Below, one piece after another: positions 8,590 to 17,273 of a DNA stretch of 64,000 nucleotides. Under the pieces are notes generated by a model, which worked only from the letters and a program-made list of their open reading frames with translations, was not told the origin of the DNA and did not search any database. Position 1 is the stretch's first letter. Each line of letters opens with the position of its first letter. Position numbers and translations under genes: made by a program. Origin of the DNA: CAZOWW01 sp964583765 (GTDB lineage: Bacteria > Actinomycetota > Actinomycetes > Actinomycetales > Kineosporiaceae); contig CAZOWW010000011.1 in NCBI GenBank assembly GCA_964583765.1, forward strand, positions 1 through 64,000. The letters run 5' to 3'.

Positions 8590-11500
8590 CGTTCGTCACC
8601 CAGGCGCAGCACGGCGCCCAGTGCGGAGGTGCGCAGGGCCTGGGTCACCGCGAGCAGGATCACCGCGAGTACCGCGCACACCCCGCCCGCGAGCAGTCCC
8701 ACCTGGTGCCAGGGGATGTGCACGAGTACCGGTGGCACCGGTCTGCTGCCGTCCGCGGTGAGCGAGACCATCGGGGTCACCAACAGCGCGAGCAGGGCGC
8801 CCAGGCCGACCCCGCAGCCGACGCCGAGCAGGCCGAGCAGCAGGTTCTCCGTGCCGACCACGGCATTGAGCGCCCGGCGGGTGATGCCCAGGGCCCGCAG
8901 CTGGGAGAACTCCACCCGGCGCAGCCGCACCGCGACCGTGGTGTGCATCGCGAAACCGACCCCCGCGAAGGCGGCGGCGGCGACCACGATGAGCCAGAGG
9001 GCACCCAGGAGGCCCACGCGCAGCGGCGCTCGTTGCAGTTGGTGCCCCAGCGCCACCCGCGAGGTGGCGGTGCCGACCCCGGAGGCGGTGACCGCGTTCG
9101 CCCAGGCCGGCGCGCGGTCCGGTGCCACCTGGGCCCACCACTCGTTCACCGTGATCGTCGTGGCGCCGGCCTCGATCAACCGGCGGGTGAGTGCGTCGAG
9201 GTCGACGAGGAGTTGCGGGCGGGTCGTGTCGAGTCCCGGCAGGTACGGCACGACGGTGTCCACCTGCACGGGGGCCGCGGCGTCCACCCCGCGCACCGCC
9301 ACCGTGTCCCCGACGGCCACATCCATGGACTGGAGCAGGGCGGTGTTGGCGACGCCGGAGATCGGCAGCACCGAGGGCGCCCAGGTCGTGAAGACCACGT
9401 TGGCCGCGGTCAGGAACCGGAGGATCCCGATGGCCACCGTGACGTGCGCGGAGACCAGGGTGTTCCCGGAACCGGTCACCGGGCCGTCGGAGGAACCCAT
9501 CAGGGACGACGTGTGCCAGGTGACCGGCGTGCTCAGGGTCAGCCTGTGGTCGGGGGAGCCCGCGCGGTGCGTGACCACGGAATCGATGTGCACACGGGCC
9601 CCGAAAAGGCTGCCGCTGTCGAACTCGCCGCTCTCGTGGTCGGCGGGGGAGGGGATCCACAGGGTCTGCACCGCGACCACCCGCAGCGGTCCCGTGACGT
9701 CCTTGCCGGGGTCGACCAGGGAGGCCGAGAGCGGGTGCGTCCGACCGTCCACCGGGACCTCGCCCATCGGGACGATCTGCCGGGCTCCGGTGGCGTCCTG
9801 CACCACGAAGCGGACGGCGGCCACCATCGGCGTCGGGGGCGTGGGGGCCAGCTCGAGGCGTACCCGGGCCGAGAGCGAGGTGGGGGTGCCCGGCAGCCGG
9901 ACACCGCCGGTCGGAAGTCCGGGGCCGAGCCGGGTCAGCGCGCCCATGGCCGCGGCGCTGGCCCCGCCGGGGGCGATGACCCGCCCGTGGAGCAGCCCGG
10001 AGACCCGGTGGGTGTCCACGGCCAGCAGTTGCACGGGGGTGCCGTCCTCGTTGGGGTCGAAGAGGAAGCGCTGGTCGTCGGGATCCCCGAGACTGGACTC
10101 GGTGTGGACGACCGGGAGCAGCGTGCCGGCTCCGGACACCGCGGCCAGTTCCTGTGCCCGCTCGAGCGCCGGCAGCTGCGGATCGGTACGCACCACGACG
10201 TCCGCCGGTGCCTGGAAGTCGGCCTGGTCCTGCTGGGAGGCCGCCCAGGTGCTCAGGAAGGACAGGCCGAACGTCCCCACGGCCAGGGCGAGGCTGAGCA
10301 GCAGCACGGCACCTACCGCGCGCCGGGAACGGCGTCCCACCTCCCAGGCGGCCAGGGGGAGGACGACGGCGCGCCCGCGGGCCGCGACCAGTTCCAGCAC
10401 CCGGGAGACCGCCGGGACCAGACGCACCGTGATCAGGGCACCGCCGAGCAGGGCCAGGGCGGGGCCGGCGACCAGCACGGGGTCGATCGCGAGCGTGCCG
10501 GCGTCCCCGACGAGCGGGGACCGGTACGACCGCAGTTGCCAGTAGGCCAGCACGGCCAGGGCCACGACCGCGACGTCCAGGCCCGAGCGCTGGATCACCG
10601 TGCGCCGGTCCTGCCGGGCGTGCTGCTGCTCCTGTTCGACGAAGGTGCCTCCGCGCCGGACCAGCGGGGCCAGGAGGACCAGGACGAAGAGCAGGCAGGC
10701 CGCCCCGGAGGTGAGCCAGGCGATCGGCGGGAGCCCGGGGTCGTGGTGCATGCCCGCGGCCTCGAAGTCGTGGTTGCGGGCCAGGACCAGGTACAGCAGC
10801 CGGGCGAGCTGGGGGGCGGCGAGCGCGACGACCACGGCGAGGAACGTCGCCTCGACGGCGGCCAGGGCCACCACCTGACGGCCCGAGGCTCCGCGGGCCC
10901 GCATGAGCGACTGTTCGGTGAGCCGGCGATCCGCGAGCAGCCGCGCGGCGAGCAGGAGCGCGGACAGCGAGAGCACCAGCAGCAGCAGCGCGGTCACGGT
11001 GATGCTCGACCGGGTGACGACGAGGTAGCGCTCGGCCCGTTCGAGGGTGGTGCCGAGGGTGGTGATCGCCAGGACCGAGCGGGTCACCGAGGACAGGTCC
11101 GCCGGGATCTGCTCGTGGGCGTCCTTCGCCCGCTGCGCGGCCTGGTGAAGCCGGCTCAGCGGAAGGTCGGCCAGGCGCGGCACGTCCACCCGGTGCAGGG
11201 TGTTCGTGGGGACCGAACCGGCCAGGAACGCCTCCCGGGAGGTGACGAGCGGGCCGTAGGCGGTCGCGGTGAGCTGGGGGGTGTAGGGCACGGGGTGCGC
11301 CGGGTCGAAGGTCTTGCCCTCGAGCGGGTCGTCGCTCCACACGGCCGCCACGGGACGGGTGGCCACCCGGTACACCCCGACCACGACCGCGCGGGTGTTG
11401 GTCGAGCCCATCTGGTCGGCGGCGTCGAACCGGTCACCGAGTTCCAGCCCGAGGTCCTTGGCCAGTCGCTCGGGGATCGCCACGGGCACGGCGGTGGTGG

Positions 11501-12047
11501 AGCCGGCGGTGCGGGGCCAGACCCCCCGCAGCAGGGTCGTGGTGCCGGCGAGCCCGTCGTAGTCGGCGTAGTACGTGAGCCACCCGTATCCGGACCGGTC
11601 CAGCGGCGCCGGCTCCGTGACCGCGGCCACCGTGGAGACCAGGTGGGTCGTGTTGCTGGACGGCAGACCGCCGAGCAGCCCGGTGACGCTGCGGTCGAGG
11701 GCGCGGTGGGCCGGCGCCAGGGGCATGCCGTTGAGGTCCGCGGTGATGTCGACGCGGGTCTCGTCGGGGGTGGCGTGGGCCAGCGTGGCGCGCACCCCGA
11801 ATCGCTGCGAGGCGTCCACCAGCACGGCCAGCCCGGAGAGCAACGTCGCCGCGAGCAGGCAGACGGTCAGGACCACGGACAGGATCGCCCACTGCGGGCG
11901 GAGCCGGGCGAGCACGATCGCGGGCGCCCAGCGGCCGACCCGCGTGCGCCGGGACGTCTGCACCGGACCGAACAGGGAATGGCGGACTTCCTGCTGCCGG
12001 TCCTGCTGGTTCGGGCTGCCCTCCGTGGCCGCCTCGCCGTTGCGCAC
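8586..12047 (-). CDS. very large FtsX-like ABC transporter permease (1153 aa)
   Basis: First gene of the four-gene operon. The start is set at GTG 12047, preceded by GAAGAGG about 10 nt upstream; an in-frame TTG at 12110 would add 21 residues. An N-terminal helix (WAILSVVLTVCLLAATLL) precedes a long exported domain. A central cluster of about six helices follows, then a second exported domain, and finally the C-terminal FtsX trio, including LLGALWLIVVAAAAFAGVG and LLLGLLGVGCGVGLGALLALL. Heterodimer formation with the 959-residue permease is the simplest reading. Substrate unknown; antimicrobial peptide or lipoprotein handling are options. Confidence 0.85.
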   Translation of the reverse strand: MRNGEAATEGSPNQQDRQQEVRHSLFGPVQTSRRTRVGRWAPAIVLARLRPQWAILSVVLTVCLLAATLLSGLAVLVDASQRFGVRATLAHATPDETRVDITADLNGMPLAPAHRALDRSVTGLLGGLPSSNTTHLVSTVAAVTEPAPLDRSGYGWLTYYADYDGLAGTTTLLRGVWPRTAGSTTAVPVAIPERLAKDLGLELGDRFDAADQMGSTNTRAVVVGVYRVATRPVAAVWSDDPLEGKTFDPAHPVPYTPQLTATAYGPLVTSREAFLAGSVPTNTLHRVDVPRLADLPLSRLHQAAQRAKDAHEQIPADLSSVTRSVLAITTLGTTLERAERYLVVTRSSITVTALLLLVLSLSALLLAARLLADRRLTEQSLMRARGASGRQVVALAAVEATFLAVVVALAAPQLARLLYLVLARNHDFEAAGMHHDPGLPPIAWLTSGAACLLFVLVLLAPLVRRGGTFVEQEQQHARQDRRTVIQRSGLDVAVVALAVLAYWQLRSYRSPLVGDAGTLAIDPVLVAGPALALLGGALITVRLVPAVSRVLELVAARGRAVVLPLAAWEVGRRSRRAVGAVLLLSLALAVGTFGLSFLSTWAASQQDQADFQAPADVVVRTDPQLPALERAQELAAVSGAGTLLPVVHTESSLGDPDDQRFLFDPNEDGTPVQLLAVDTHRVSGLLHGRVIAPGGASAAAMGALTRLGPGLPTGGVRLPGTPTSLSARVRLELAPTPPTPMVAAVRFVVQDATGARQIVPMGEVPVDGRTHPLSASLVDPGKDVTGPLRVVAVQTLWIPSPADHESGEFDSGSLFGARVHIDSVVTHRAGSPDHRLTLSTPVTWHTSSLMGSSDGPVTGSGNTLVSAHVTVAIGILRFLTAANVVFTTWAPSVLPISGVANTALLQSMDVAVGDTVAVRGVDAAAPVQVDTVVPYLPGLDTTRPQLLVDLDALTRRLIEAGATTITVNEWWAQVAPDRAPAWANAVTASGVGTATSRVALGHQLQRAPLRVGLLGALWLIVVAAAAFAGVGFAMHTTVAVRLRRVEFSQLRALGITRRALNAVVGTENLLLGLLGVGCGVGLGALLALLVTPMVSLTADGSRPVPPVLVHIPWHQVGLLAGGVCAVLAVILLAVTQALRTSALGAVLRLGDER

Positions 12048-12301
12048 GATCAGTGAGCCTCTTCCCAGCCGGGTCGTCGGGGCAACAGCCAGCCCGTGCT
12101 CTTGACGCAATCGTTATTCCCACGTCGTGGCCCGGGGAGACGGCCACGGTGACGGCGACGACGAGCGCCTGGACGCTCGGAGTGCGGGTGAGGATACGTG
12201 ACGCACAGTTGCCGCAGTCCGGTGTTCTCCGCCGCGTCGTGACCGCGGTGGGGTGAGGCGTCCACGGGCGGACGGGCATCCGGCCGCACCCGACTCCCGG
12301 T
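12048..12301. other. promoter region of the FtsX ABC operon
   Basis: A 254-bp gap lies between the 3' end of rsgA and the ABC operon, all on the minus strand. No gene is recognisable. It must contain the operon promoter, but no confident -35/-10 pair was found. Confidence 0.4.
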
Positions 12302-13390
12302 TCAGCGCTCGGGGGTCTCTTCGGCGCTCCCGGCCCTCGAGCGCAGCAGCCGACGGAGTGAGTTCAGTCGCGACGCCCCGGCAGGTCCGGCGCCCCCGGC
12401 CGCGACGTAGTCGTCCAGGGCGCACTCGGGCTCGTCGTGGCTGCACCCTCGGGGGCACTCCTGCGAGCCGGGGGCCAGCTCGGCGAAGGACCGGATGATC
12501 CGATCCGGATCCACATGGGCGAGGCCGAACGAGCGCACTCCCGGGGTGTCGACCACCCAGCCGCCCTGGGGCAGGGGCAGGGCCACGGCTGAGGAGGAGG
12601 TGTGCCGGCCGCGGCCGGTGACGTCGTTGACCGCGCCGATGCTCCGGGCGGCGCCCGGGACGAGCTGGTTGACCAGGCTCGACTTGCCCACCCCGGAGTG
12701 ACCCACGAGCACGGTGACCCGGCCGGCGAGGGCGGCGCGGACGTCGTCCACCCCGGTGAGCACGCCGTCGGCGTCGCGTGCGGTGACCAGGGCGGCCACC
12801 GCGAGGTCGACGTAGGAGGTGAGGAACGGTCCGGGCGGGGCGAGATCGGCCTTGGTGAGCAGGAGCAGCGTGTCCATCCCGGCGTCCAGGGCGGCCACCA
12901 GGCACCGGTCGACCATCCGCGGCCGGGGCTGTGGCCGGGCGAGCGCGGTGACGACGGCGAGCTGGTCGGCGTTGGCCACCACGCCCCGCTCGACCGGGTC
13001 CGTGTCGTCGGCGCTGCGGCGCAGCATGCTGGTGCGCGGCTCCACCCGGACCACCCGGGCCAGGCTTCCGGGACGCCCGGTCACGTCCCCGACGAGAGCG
13101 ACCCGGTCGCCCACGACGATGCCCGCACGCCCCAGCTCCCGGGCCTTCATCGCGGTGACCGTCCGGCTGGAGAGGTCGAGGACGTCGGTGGTGCTGGGGA
13201 CGTCGGTGGCGTGGGGATCGTCGAAGCTCCCGCGCAGGCAGGTGTACCGGCCGCGGTCCACGGCCATCACCTGGGCCGGCACGGCGTCCTCGTGGCGCGG
13301 GCGTTCCTTGGACCGTGGGCGCGACCCGCGGGGATTGGGCCGGATGCGGATATCCGACTCGTCCAGGTCCGTCCGTCGGCGGGGGCTCAC
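12302..13390 (-). CDS. rsgA: ribosome small-subunit-dependent GTPase RsgA
   Basis: 362 residues. GTG 13390 overlaps the aroA stop in a GTGA. An N-terminal OB-fold region (about 40-130) is followed by a circularly permuted GTPase: LLTKADL near residue 178 comes before the P-loop GHSGVGKSS near 233 and then DTPGVRSF. A C-terminal zinc knuckle, CPRGCSHDEPEC, supplies Cys and His ligands. RsgA is a late 30S-subunit assembly factor in the cytosol. The aroA-rsgA overlap is a recurrent actinobacterial arrangement, so the two should be translated together. Confidence 0.95.
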   Translation of the reverse strand: MSPRRRTDLDESDIRIRPNPRGSRPRSKERPRHEDAVPAQVMAVDRGRYTCLRGSFDDPHATDVPSTTDVLDLSSRTVTAMKARELGRAGIVVGDRVALVGDVTGRPGSLARVVRVEPRTSMLRRSADDTDPVERGVVANADQLAVVTALARPQPRPRMVDRCLVAALDAGMDTLLLLTKADLAPPGPFLTSYVDLAVAALVTARDADGVLTGVDDVRAALAGRVTVLVGHSGVGKSSLVNQLVPGAARSIGAVNDVTGRGRHTSSSAVALPLPQGGWVVDTPGVRSFGLAHVDPDRIIRSFAELAPGSQECPRGCSHDEPECALDDYVAAGGAGPAGASRLNSLRRLLRSRAGSAEETPER

Positions 13391-14754
13391 GCGCCGGGCC
13401 CACGTCCGGTCGGGACGGCGGGGTCCGGACCAGCAGCCCGGCTGTTCAGCAGGTCCTGCCACAACGTCGTGAATTCGGGCAGGGTCTTGGCGGTGGTCTC
13501 CACGTTCTCGACCTGGACCCCGGGCACGCGCAATCCCAGCACCGCCGCGGCCGTGGCCAGCCGGTGGTCGTCGTAGGTGGCGAAGACGCCACCGTGAAGC
13601 GGCCGGGGACGGATCACGAGCCCGTCCTCGGTCTCGGTGACGTCGCCGCCGAGACGCCCGAGTTCGGCGGCGAGGGCGGCCAGGCGATCGGTCTCGTGCC
13701 CCCGCAGGTGGGCGATTCCCCGCAGATGGGAGGGGGTGTCCGCGAGCGCGCAGAGCGCGGCGACCACGGGAGCAAGTTCCCCCGCGGTGTGCAGGTCGGC
13801 GTCCAGGCCGTACAGCTCGCCGGTACCGCCCACGGTCAGACCGTCCCGGTCCAGGGTCACCTCGGCGCCCATGGCGTCGAGAAGGTCCCGCAGCGAGTCA
13901 CCGGCCTGGGTGGTGTACTGCGGCCAGCCGGGCACCCGGACCCGGCCCCCCGTGACCAGCGCGGCGGCCAGGAACGGTGCCGCGTTCGACAGGTCCGGCT
14001 CCACCTGCACGTCCAGGGCACCGATCGGCCCGGGATCCACCTGCCAGGTGGACTGGGCGCCGTCGGCACCACCCTCGTCGACCACGACCCCCACGTCCCG
14101 CAGGGCCTCGACGGTCATGCTGACGTGCGGCTGGCTCGGGATCGGCGGCCCGACGTGCTCGACGAGCAGCCCCTCCTCGTAGCGGGCACCCGCCAGCAGC
14201 AGCGCGGAGACGAACTGGCTGGACGCCGAGGCGTCGATCCGCACGCGGCCGCCGCGCACGCGTCCCCGGCCGTGCACCGTGAAGGGCAGTCGTCCCGTGC
14301 CGTCGTCGGTGATCTCGACCCCCAGGGCACGCAGGGCGTCCACCACCGGGGCCATGGGGCGTTGCCGGGCACGCGCGTCCCCGTCGAAGTGCACCGGTCC
14401 CTCGGCCAGCGCCGCCACCGGGGGCAGGAAGCGCATCACGGTGCCGGCCAGACCGCAGTCCACGGAGGCGGGACCGTGCAGGTCACCCGGGATGACGACC
14501 CAGTCGGGGCCGAACGGGCTGGGGCCCGGCACGTCGTGCAGGGTCGTGCCCAGCTCGGCGAGCGCGGCCGCCATGAGACAGGTGTCCCTCGAGCGCAGCG
14601 GTGCCCGCAGCCGGGAGGGTTCGGTGGCCAGTGCCGCGAGGACCAGGTACCGGTTGGTCAACGACTTCGACCCCGGCAGGGCCACCGTCGCTTCCACCGG
14701 TCCGGTCGCGGTGGGGGCCGGCCAGAGCGCACGGGTTCGGCCTGGCTGGGTCAT
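13387..14754 (-). CDS. aroA: 3-phosphoshikimate 1-carboxyvinyltransferase (EPSP synthase)
   Basis: 455 residues from ATG 14754. EPSP synthase motifs are GSKSLTNRYL near residue 28, DCGLAGTVMRFLPP near 100, YDDHRLATAAAVLGL near 410 and VENVETTAKTLPEF. It joins shikimate-3-phosphate and phosphoenolpyruvate in the chorismate pathway, in the cytosol. TAACCT on the minus strand (14766-14761) lies exactly 6 nt upstream of the ATG, so a leaderless mRNA is likely. It overlaps rsgA by 4 nt. Confidence 0.96.
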   Translation of the reverse strand: MTQPGRTRALWPAPTATGPVEATVALPGSKSLTNRYLVLAALATEPSRLRAPLRSRDTCLMAAALAELGTTLHDVPGPSPFGPDWVVIPGDLHGPASVDCGLAGTVMRFLPPVAALAEGPVHFDGDARARQRPMAPVVDALRALGVEITDDGTGRLPFTVHGRGRVRGGRVRIDASASSQFVSALLLAGARYEEGLLVEHVGPPIPSQPHVSMTVEALRDVGVVVDEGGADGAQSTWQVDPGPIGALDVQVEPDLSNAAPFLAAALVTGGRVRVPGWPQYTTQAGDSLRDLLDAMGAEVTLDRDGLTVGGTGELYGLDADLHTAGELAPVVAALCALADTPSHLRGIAHLRGHETDRLAALAAELGRLGGDVTETEDGLVIRPRPLHGGVFATYDDHRLATAAAVLGLRVPGVQVENVETTAKTLPEFTTLWQDLLNSRAAGPDPAVPTGRGPGA

Positions 14755-14760
14755 GCCGCG

Positions 14761-14766
14761 AGGTTA
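14761..14766 (-). promoter_or_regulatory. leaderless -10 element for aroA-rsgA
   Basis: On the minus strand the hexamer TAACCT is followed by six bases and then the aroA ATG. This TANNNT-N6-ATG layout is the usual actinobacterial leaderless signature. Confidence 0.55.
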
Positions 14767-14942
14767 GTCCGTCGGAGCCCTTCGCGGGGCGGTGCAGGTG
14801 CGTCGGCGTGGCTCATGCTGCTCGGTCGGGTGTGTGAGGCCGGTCCGGATGCGCGGACGATCGGGTCGCGGTGCGCGGACGGCACGTCCCGCTCGGGCGT
14901 CCGCGATGGGCGATGCGCGATGCGCGATGGGACGATGCCGGG

Positions 14943-15904
14943 GTGTGCGGACGCTACGCGGCCAGCCGCGATCCCGGGCAGCTCGTCGAGGAGTTCGAGG
15001 TCGACGAGACCGCGGATCCCGGGCCGGGGACGGACGCGGGTGCGCTCCCGCCGGACTACAACGTGGCCCCGACCCGGTCGGTGCCGGTGATCCTGGAGCG
15101 CGTGCGGCGCGTCGAGCAGCCGGTCCCCGCACCCGCCCCGGGACCGGAGGCCGGGACGCCCGATCAGGAACCCGGCGGAGCCGCTGGCCAGGAGCCCCTC
15201 GGGCTGCCCGGCCAGGAGCGCACCTCGTCCACGATCCGCTGGCTGCGCCTGTTCCGCTGGGGGCTGGTGCCGAGCTGGGCCAAGGACGGTGCGGTGGCCC
15301 AGCGCATGATCAACGCAAGGGCGGAGACCCTCTTCGAGCGGCCGTCCTACCGGCGACCGGCCCTGGCCCGGCGTTGCCTGGTGCCGGCCGACGGTTGGTA
15401 CGAGTGGCGAACGGTGCCGGGGACGTCCGGTGCCGGGGCGCGGGGGCGGCGGCAGCCGTACTTCCTGCACGCGGCGGACGGCACCGGCCTGGCGTTCGCC
15501 GGGCTCTACGAGTTCTGGCGGGATCGCGCCCTGCCCGAGGACGACCCGGGTGCCTGGCTCGCCTCTGTGGTGATCGTCACCACCGAGGCGGAGGACGCCT
15601 TGCGGGCGGTCCACGACCGAATGCCCATGGTGCTGCCCCGGGACCGGTGGGACCGGTGGCTGGACCCGCGGTCCGTGAGGAGTCCGAGATACGCGACCTG
15701 CTGTCACCCGTGCCGCCGGGACGTTTCGTGGCCCGTGCGGTGTCGCCGGCCGTGAACTCGGTGCGGGCCACCGGATCCCGGCTGGTCGAGGCGCTGGAGG
15801 ACATCGGGGACGCCGGGCTGCTGGGCGAACTCGGGACGCTGGGGGAGCCCGGGATGCTGGGCGAGACCGGGACGACGGAATGTCGTGGCCGACCGGCGCG
15901 TTGA
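14943..15904 (+). pseudogene. SOS response-associated peptidase (SRAP/YedK-HMCES) interrupted by one missing base
   Basis: The gene starts at GTG 14943, so Cys2 follows the initiator as SRAP proteins require; a GACGAT hexamer lies 6 nt upstream. The catalytic set is present: Cys2, Asn in YNVAPT, Glu in WYEW and His in VHDRMPMVL. The family crosslinks to abasic sites in single-stranded DNA. At about 15668 the frame breaks. Read straight through, it ends at 15755 with a nonsense tail. Shifted by one base, it continues VREESEIRDLLSPVPPG and then VSPAVNSVRATG, the normal SRAP C-terminus, to 15904. One missing G in gacccgcggtcc explains this. All catalytic residues lie before the break. The extreme tail carries a degenerate LGE/PG repeat. 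A sequencing error is possible. Confidence 0.85.
15877..15902 (+). promoter_or_regulatory. SigR-type autoregulatory promoter upstream of sigR
   Basis: GGAAT at 15877-15881, an 18-base spacer and GTT at 15900-15902 match the established SigR/SigH consensus (GGAAT-N18/19-GTT). It overlaps the SRAP stop codon. Predicted transcription starts near 15909, upstream of an in-frame extended sigR start at 15956 or 15962. Positive autoregulation of sigR is known in Streptomyces and would be reproduced here. Confidence 0.75.
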
Positions 15905-16093
15905 CGAGCGTGGGCCCCTTTCCGGCGGCCCGCCGTCGGACGAGGGGATCACGGAGTGCTGGTGTTGGCCAGGGACTCGGTGCCGGGGACGATGTTCACC
16001 GACACCTGCTGGGGCGGTACGGCGGGTGCGGTGTCGCGGGGTGCCCGGTCGTGGGGAGGTGACCCCGTCCGTGGGCCGATATCCTCGAGAGCG

Positions 16094-16753
16094 ATGAGCG
16101 ACGAGACCGCAGAGACGACCGGCCCGACCCCGAGCAGTACTTTCACCCCTCCCCCCGTTGAGTCGGCACAGGATCGTGCGGCCCGCTTCGAACGCGAAGC
16201 CCTGCAGTACCTCGACGTCCTCTACTCCGCGGCCCTGCGCATGGCGCGTAACTCCGCCGATGCCGAGGATCTCGTCCAGGAGACGTTCGCCAAGGCATTC
16301 GGCTCGTTCCACCAGTACACCCCTGGGACGAACCTCAAGGCCTGGCTCTACCGGATCCTGACGAACGCGTACATCAACTCCTACCGCAAGCGTCAACGGG
16401 AACCCCAGCAGACCCAGACCGAGGAGATCGAGGACTGGCAGATCGCCCGCGCCGGGTCGCACACCTCCGGTGGCCTGCGCTCGGCGGAGACCGAAGCACT
16501 CGACCACCTGCCCGACGGTGACGTGAAGGATGCGCTCCAGGCGATCCCCGAGGAGTTCCGGATCGCGGTGTACCTGGCGGATGTCGAGGGTTTCGCGTAC
16601 CGCGAGATCTCGGAGATCATGGGTACGCCGATCGGCACCGTCATGTCCCGGCTGCACCGCGGCCGCAGGCAGCTCCGCACGCTGCTCGAGGGCTATGCGC
16701 GGGAGCGCGGGTTGACGGTTGCCGGTGTCGCCGACGACGGAGGCGCCTCGTGA
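16094..16753 (+). CDS. sigR: ECF sigma factor SigR (thiol-oxidative stress)
   Basis: 219 residues from ATG 16094. Region 2 reads DVLYSAALRMARNSADAEDLVQETFAKAF and NLKAWLYRILTNAYIN. Region 4 reads EEFRIAVYLADVEGFAYREISEIMG with the recognition helix IGTVMSRLHRGRRQL. The pair with the zinc anti-sigma RsrA (4-nt GTGA overlap) identifies it as SigR/SigH, which controls thioredoxin, mycothiol and protease genes after disulfide stress. TATCCT at 16080-16085 may drive the short form. The frame stays open upstream to GTG 15956 (preceded by GGAG), which would give a form 46 residues longer, analogous to the unstable Streptomyces SigR-prime made from the autoregulated promoter. Confidence 0.93.
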   Translation: MSDETAETTGPTPSSTFTPPPVESAQDRAARFEREALQYLDVLYSAALRMARNSADAEDLVQETFAKAFGSFHQYTPGTNLKAWLYRILTNAYINSYRKRQREPQQTQTEEIEDWQIARAGSHTSGGLRSAETEALDHLPDGDVKDALQAIPEEFRIAVYLADVEGFAYREISEIMGTPIGTVMSRLHRGRRQLRTLLEGYARERGLTVAGVADDGGAS

Positions 16754-17013
16754 GCTGTGGCCGACCGCATGAGACCGACTGCGCCGAGGTACTCGACCGG
16801 GTCTTCGAGTACCTGGACGGTGAGCTGACCGACGAGGACGTCCGGCGGGTGCAGCAGCATCTCGACGAGTGCGCGCCCTGCCTGGAGGAACACAACCTGG
16901 ACCTGGCGCTCAAGGCGTTGGTACGTCGCAGTTGCGAGTGCGAGCGCGCGCCGGAGGACCTGCGGGCACGGATCCTGGTGCAGATCCAGGAGATCCGGCT
17001 CAGCCTGCACTGA
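16750..17013 (+). CDS. rsrA: zinc-binding thiol-sensing anti-sigma factor RsrA
   Basis: 87 residues from GTG 16750, overlapping sigR by 4 nt. It has the ZAS motif H37-x3-C41-x2-C44 together with Cys3 and Cys11, the same numbering as the well-studied Streptomyces protein, plus Cys62 and Cys64. In that family oxidation to a disulfide expels zinc and frees SigR, and SigR then turns on its own operon. A hairpin with a short T run follows the stop and probably ends the transcript. Confidence 0.94.
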   Translation: MSCGRPHETDCAEVLDRVFEYLDGELTDEDVRRVQQHLDECAPCLEEHNLDLALKALVRRSCECERAPEDLRARILVQIQEIRLSLH

Positions 17014-17020
17014 GCCACGG

Positions 17021-17058
17021 CCTGGTCGGGGAACCACAGCCCGGTCGAGGAACCACGG
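17021..17058. repeat. two-copy short direct repeat
   Basis: Two near-copies of a GGTCGRGGAACCAC core, about 19 bp apart, lie just after rsrA. This is one of many short tandem repeat patches in intergenic DNA of this window. Confidence 0.55.
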
Positions 17059-17059
17059 G

Positions 17060-17083
17060 GTCCGCGGGAGCCGAACCGCGGAC
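17060..17083. terminator. hairpin after rsrA
   Basis: GTCCGCGG, an 8-base loop and CCGCGGAC form a perfect 8-bp stem followed by TTT on the plus strand. It is placed to end sigR-rsrA transcription. Confidence 0.6.
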
Positions 17084-17198
17084 TTTCGAGGGTCCGCCCT
17101 CCGGGGCCGTCAAGGCCACCGGCCCGGTACTCCCGGCCCGACGTAGAAGGACGGGCAGGGACCGGGCCGGCGAGGCGAACGATCAGCGATGCGGGTGG

Positions 17199-17273
17199 TC
17201 AGCTGTTGGGACGGCGACCGTGGTTCGCACCGTTGTTCTTGCGGGACTTGCGCTTGCGGGAGTTCTTGCTCAC
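17199..17273 (-). CDS. 24-residue bL37-type ribosomal protein
   Basis: A tiny gene from GTG 17273 with an ideal GAGGAG about 7 nt upstream. The 24-residue product opens with SKNSRKRKSRK and ends with GANHGRRPNS. Length, dense Arg/Lys content and the C-terminal ANHG(K/R)RPN motif match the actinobacterial large-subunit protein bL37, found in mycobacterial 70S structures and usually missed by gene callers because of its size. It lies convergent to sigR-rsrA. Its role is known only as an rRNA-binding peptide of the 50S subunit. Confidence 0.8.
   Translation of the reverse strand: MSKNSRKRKSRKNNGANHGRRPNS

Noticed and set aside
5458..10545. Very long open frame on the plus strand across the ABC operon
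   Set aside because: It is antisense to the FtsX permease genes and has His/Gln/Gly-rich, domain-free composition typical of frames mirrored from GC-rich codons.
12090..12125. GGGAAT word upstream of the ABC operon as a SigR site
   Set aside because: No GTT occurs at the required 18-19 base spacing.
12050..12289. 79-codon minus-strand frame between rsgA and the ABC operon
   Set aside because: Arg/His/Pro-rich composition, no motif and no ribosome-binding site; it looks like random open frame in GC-rich DNA.
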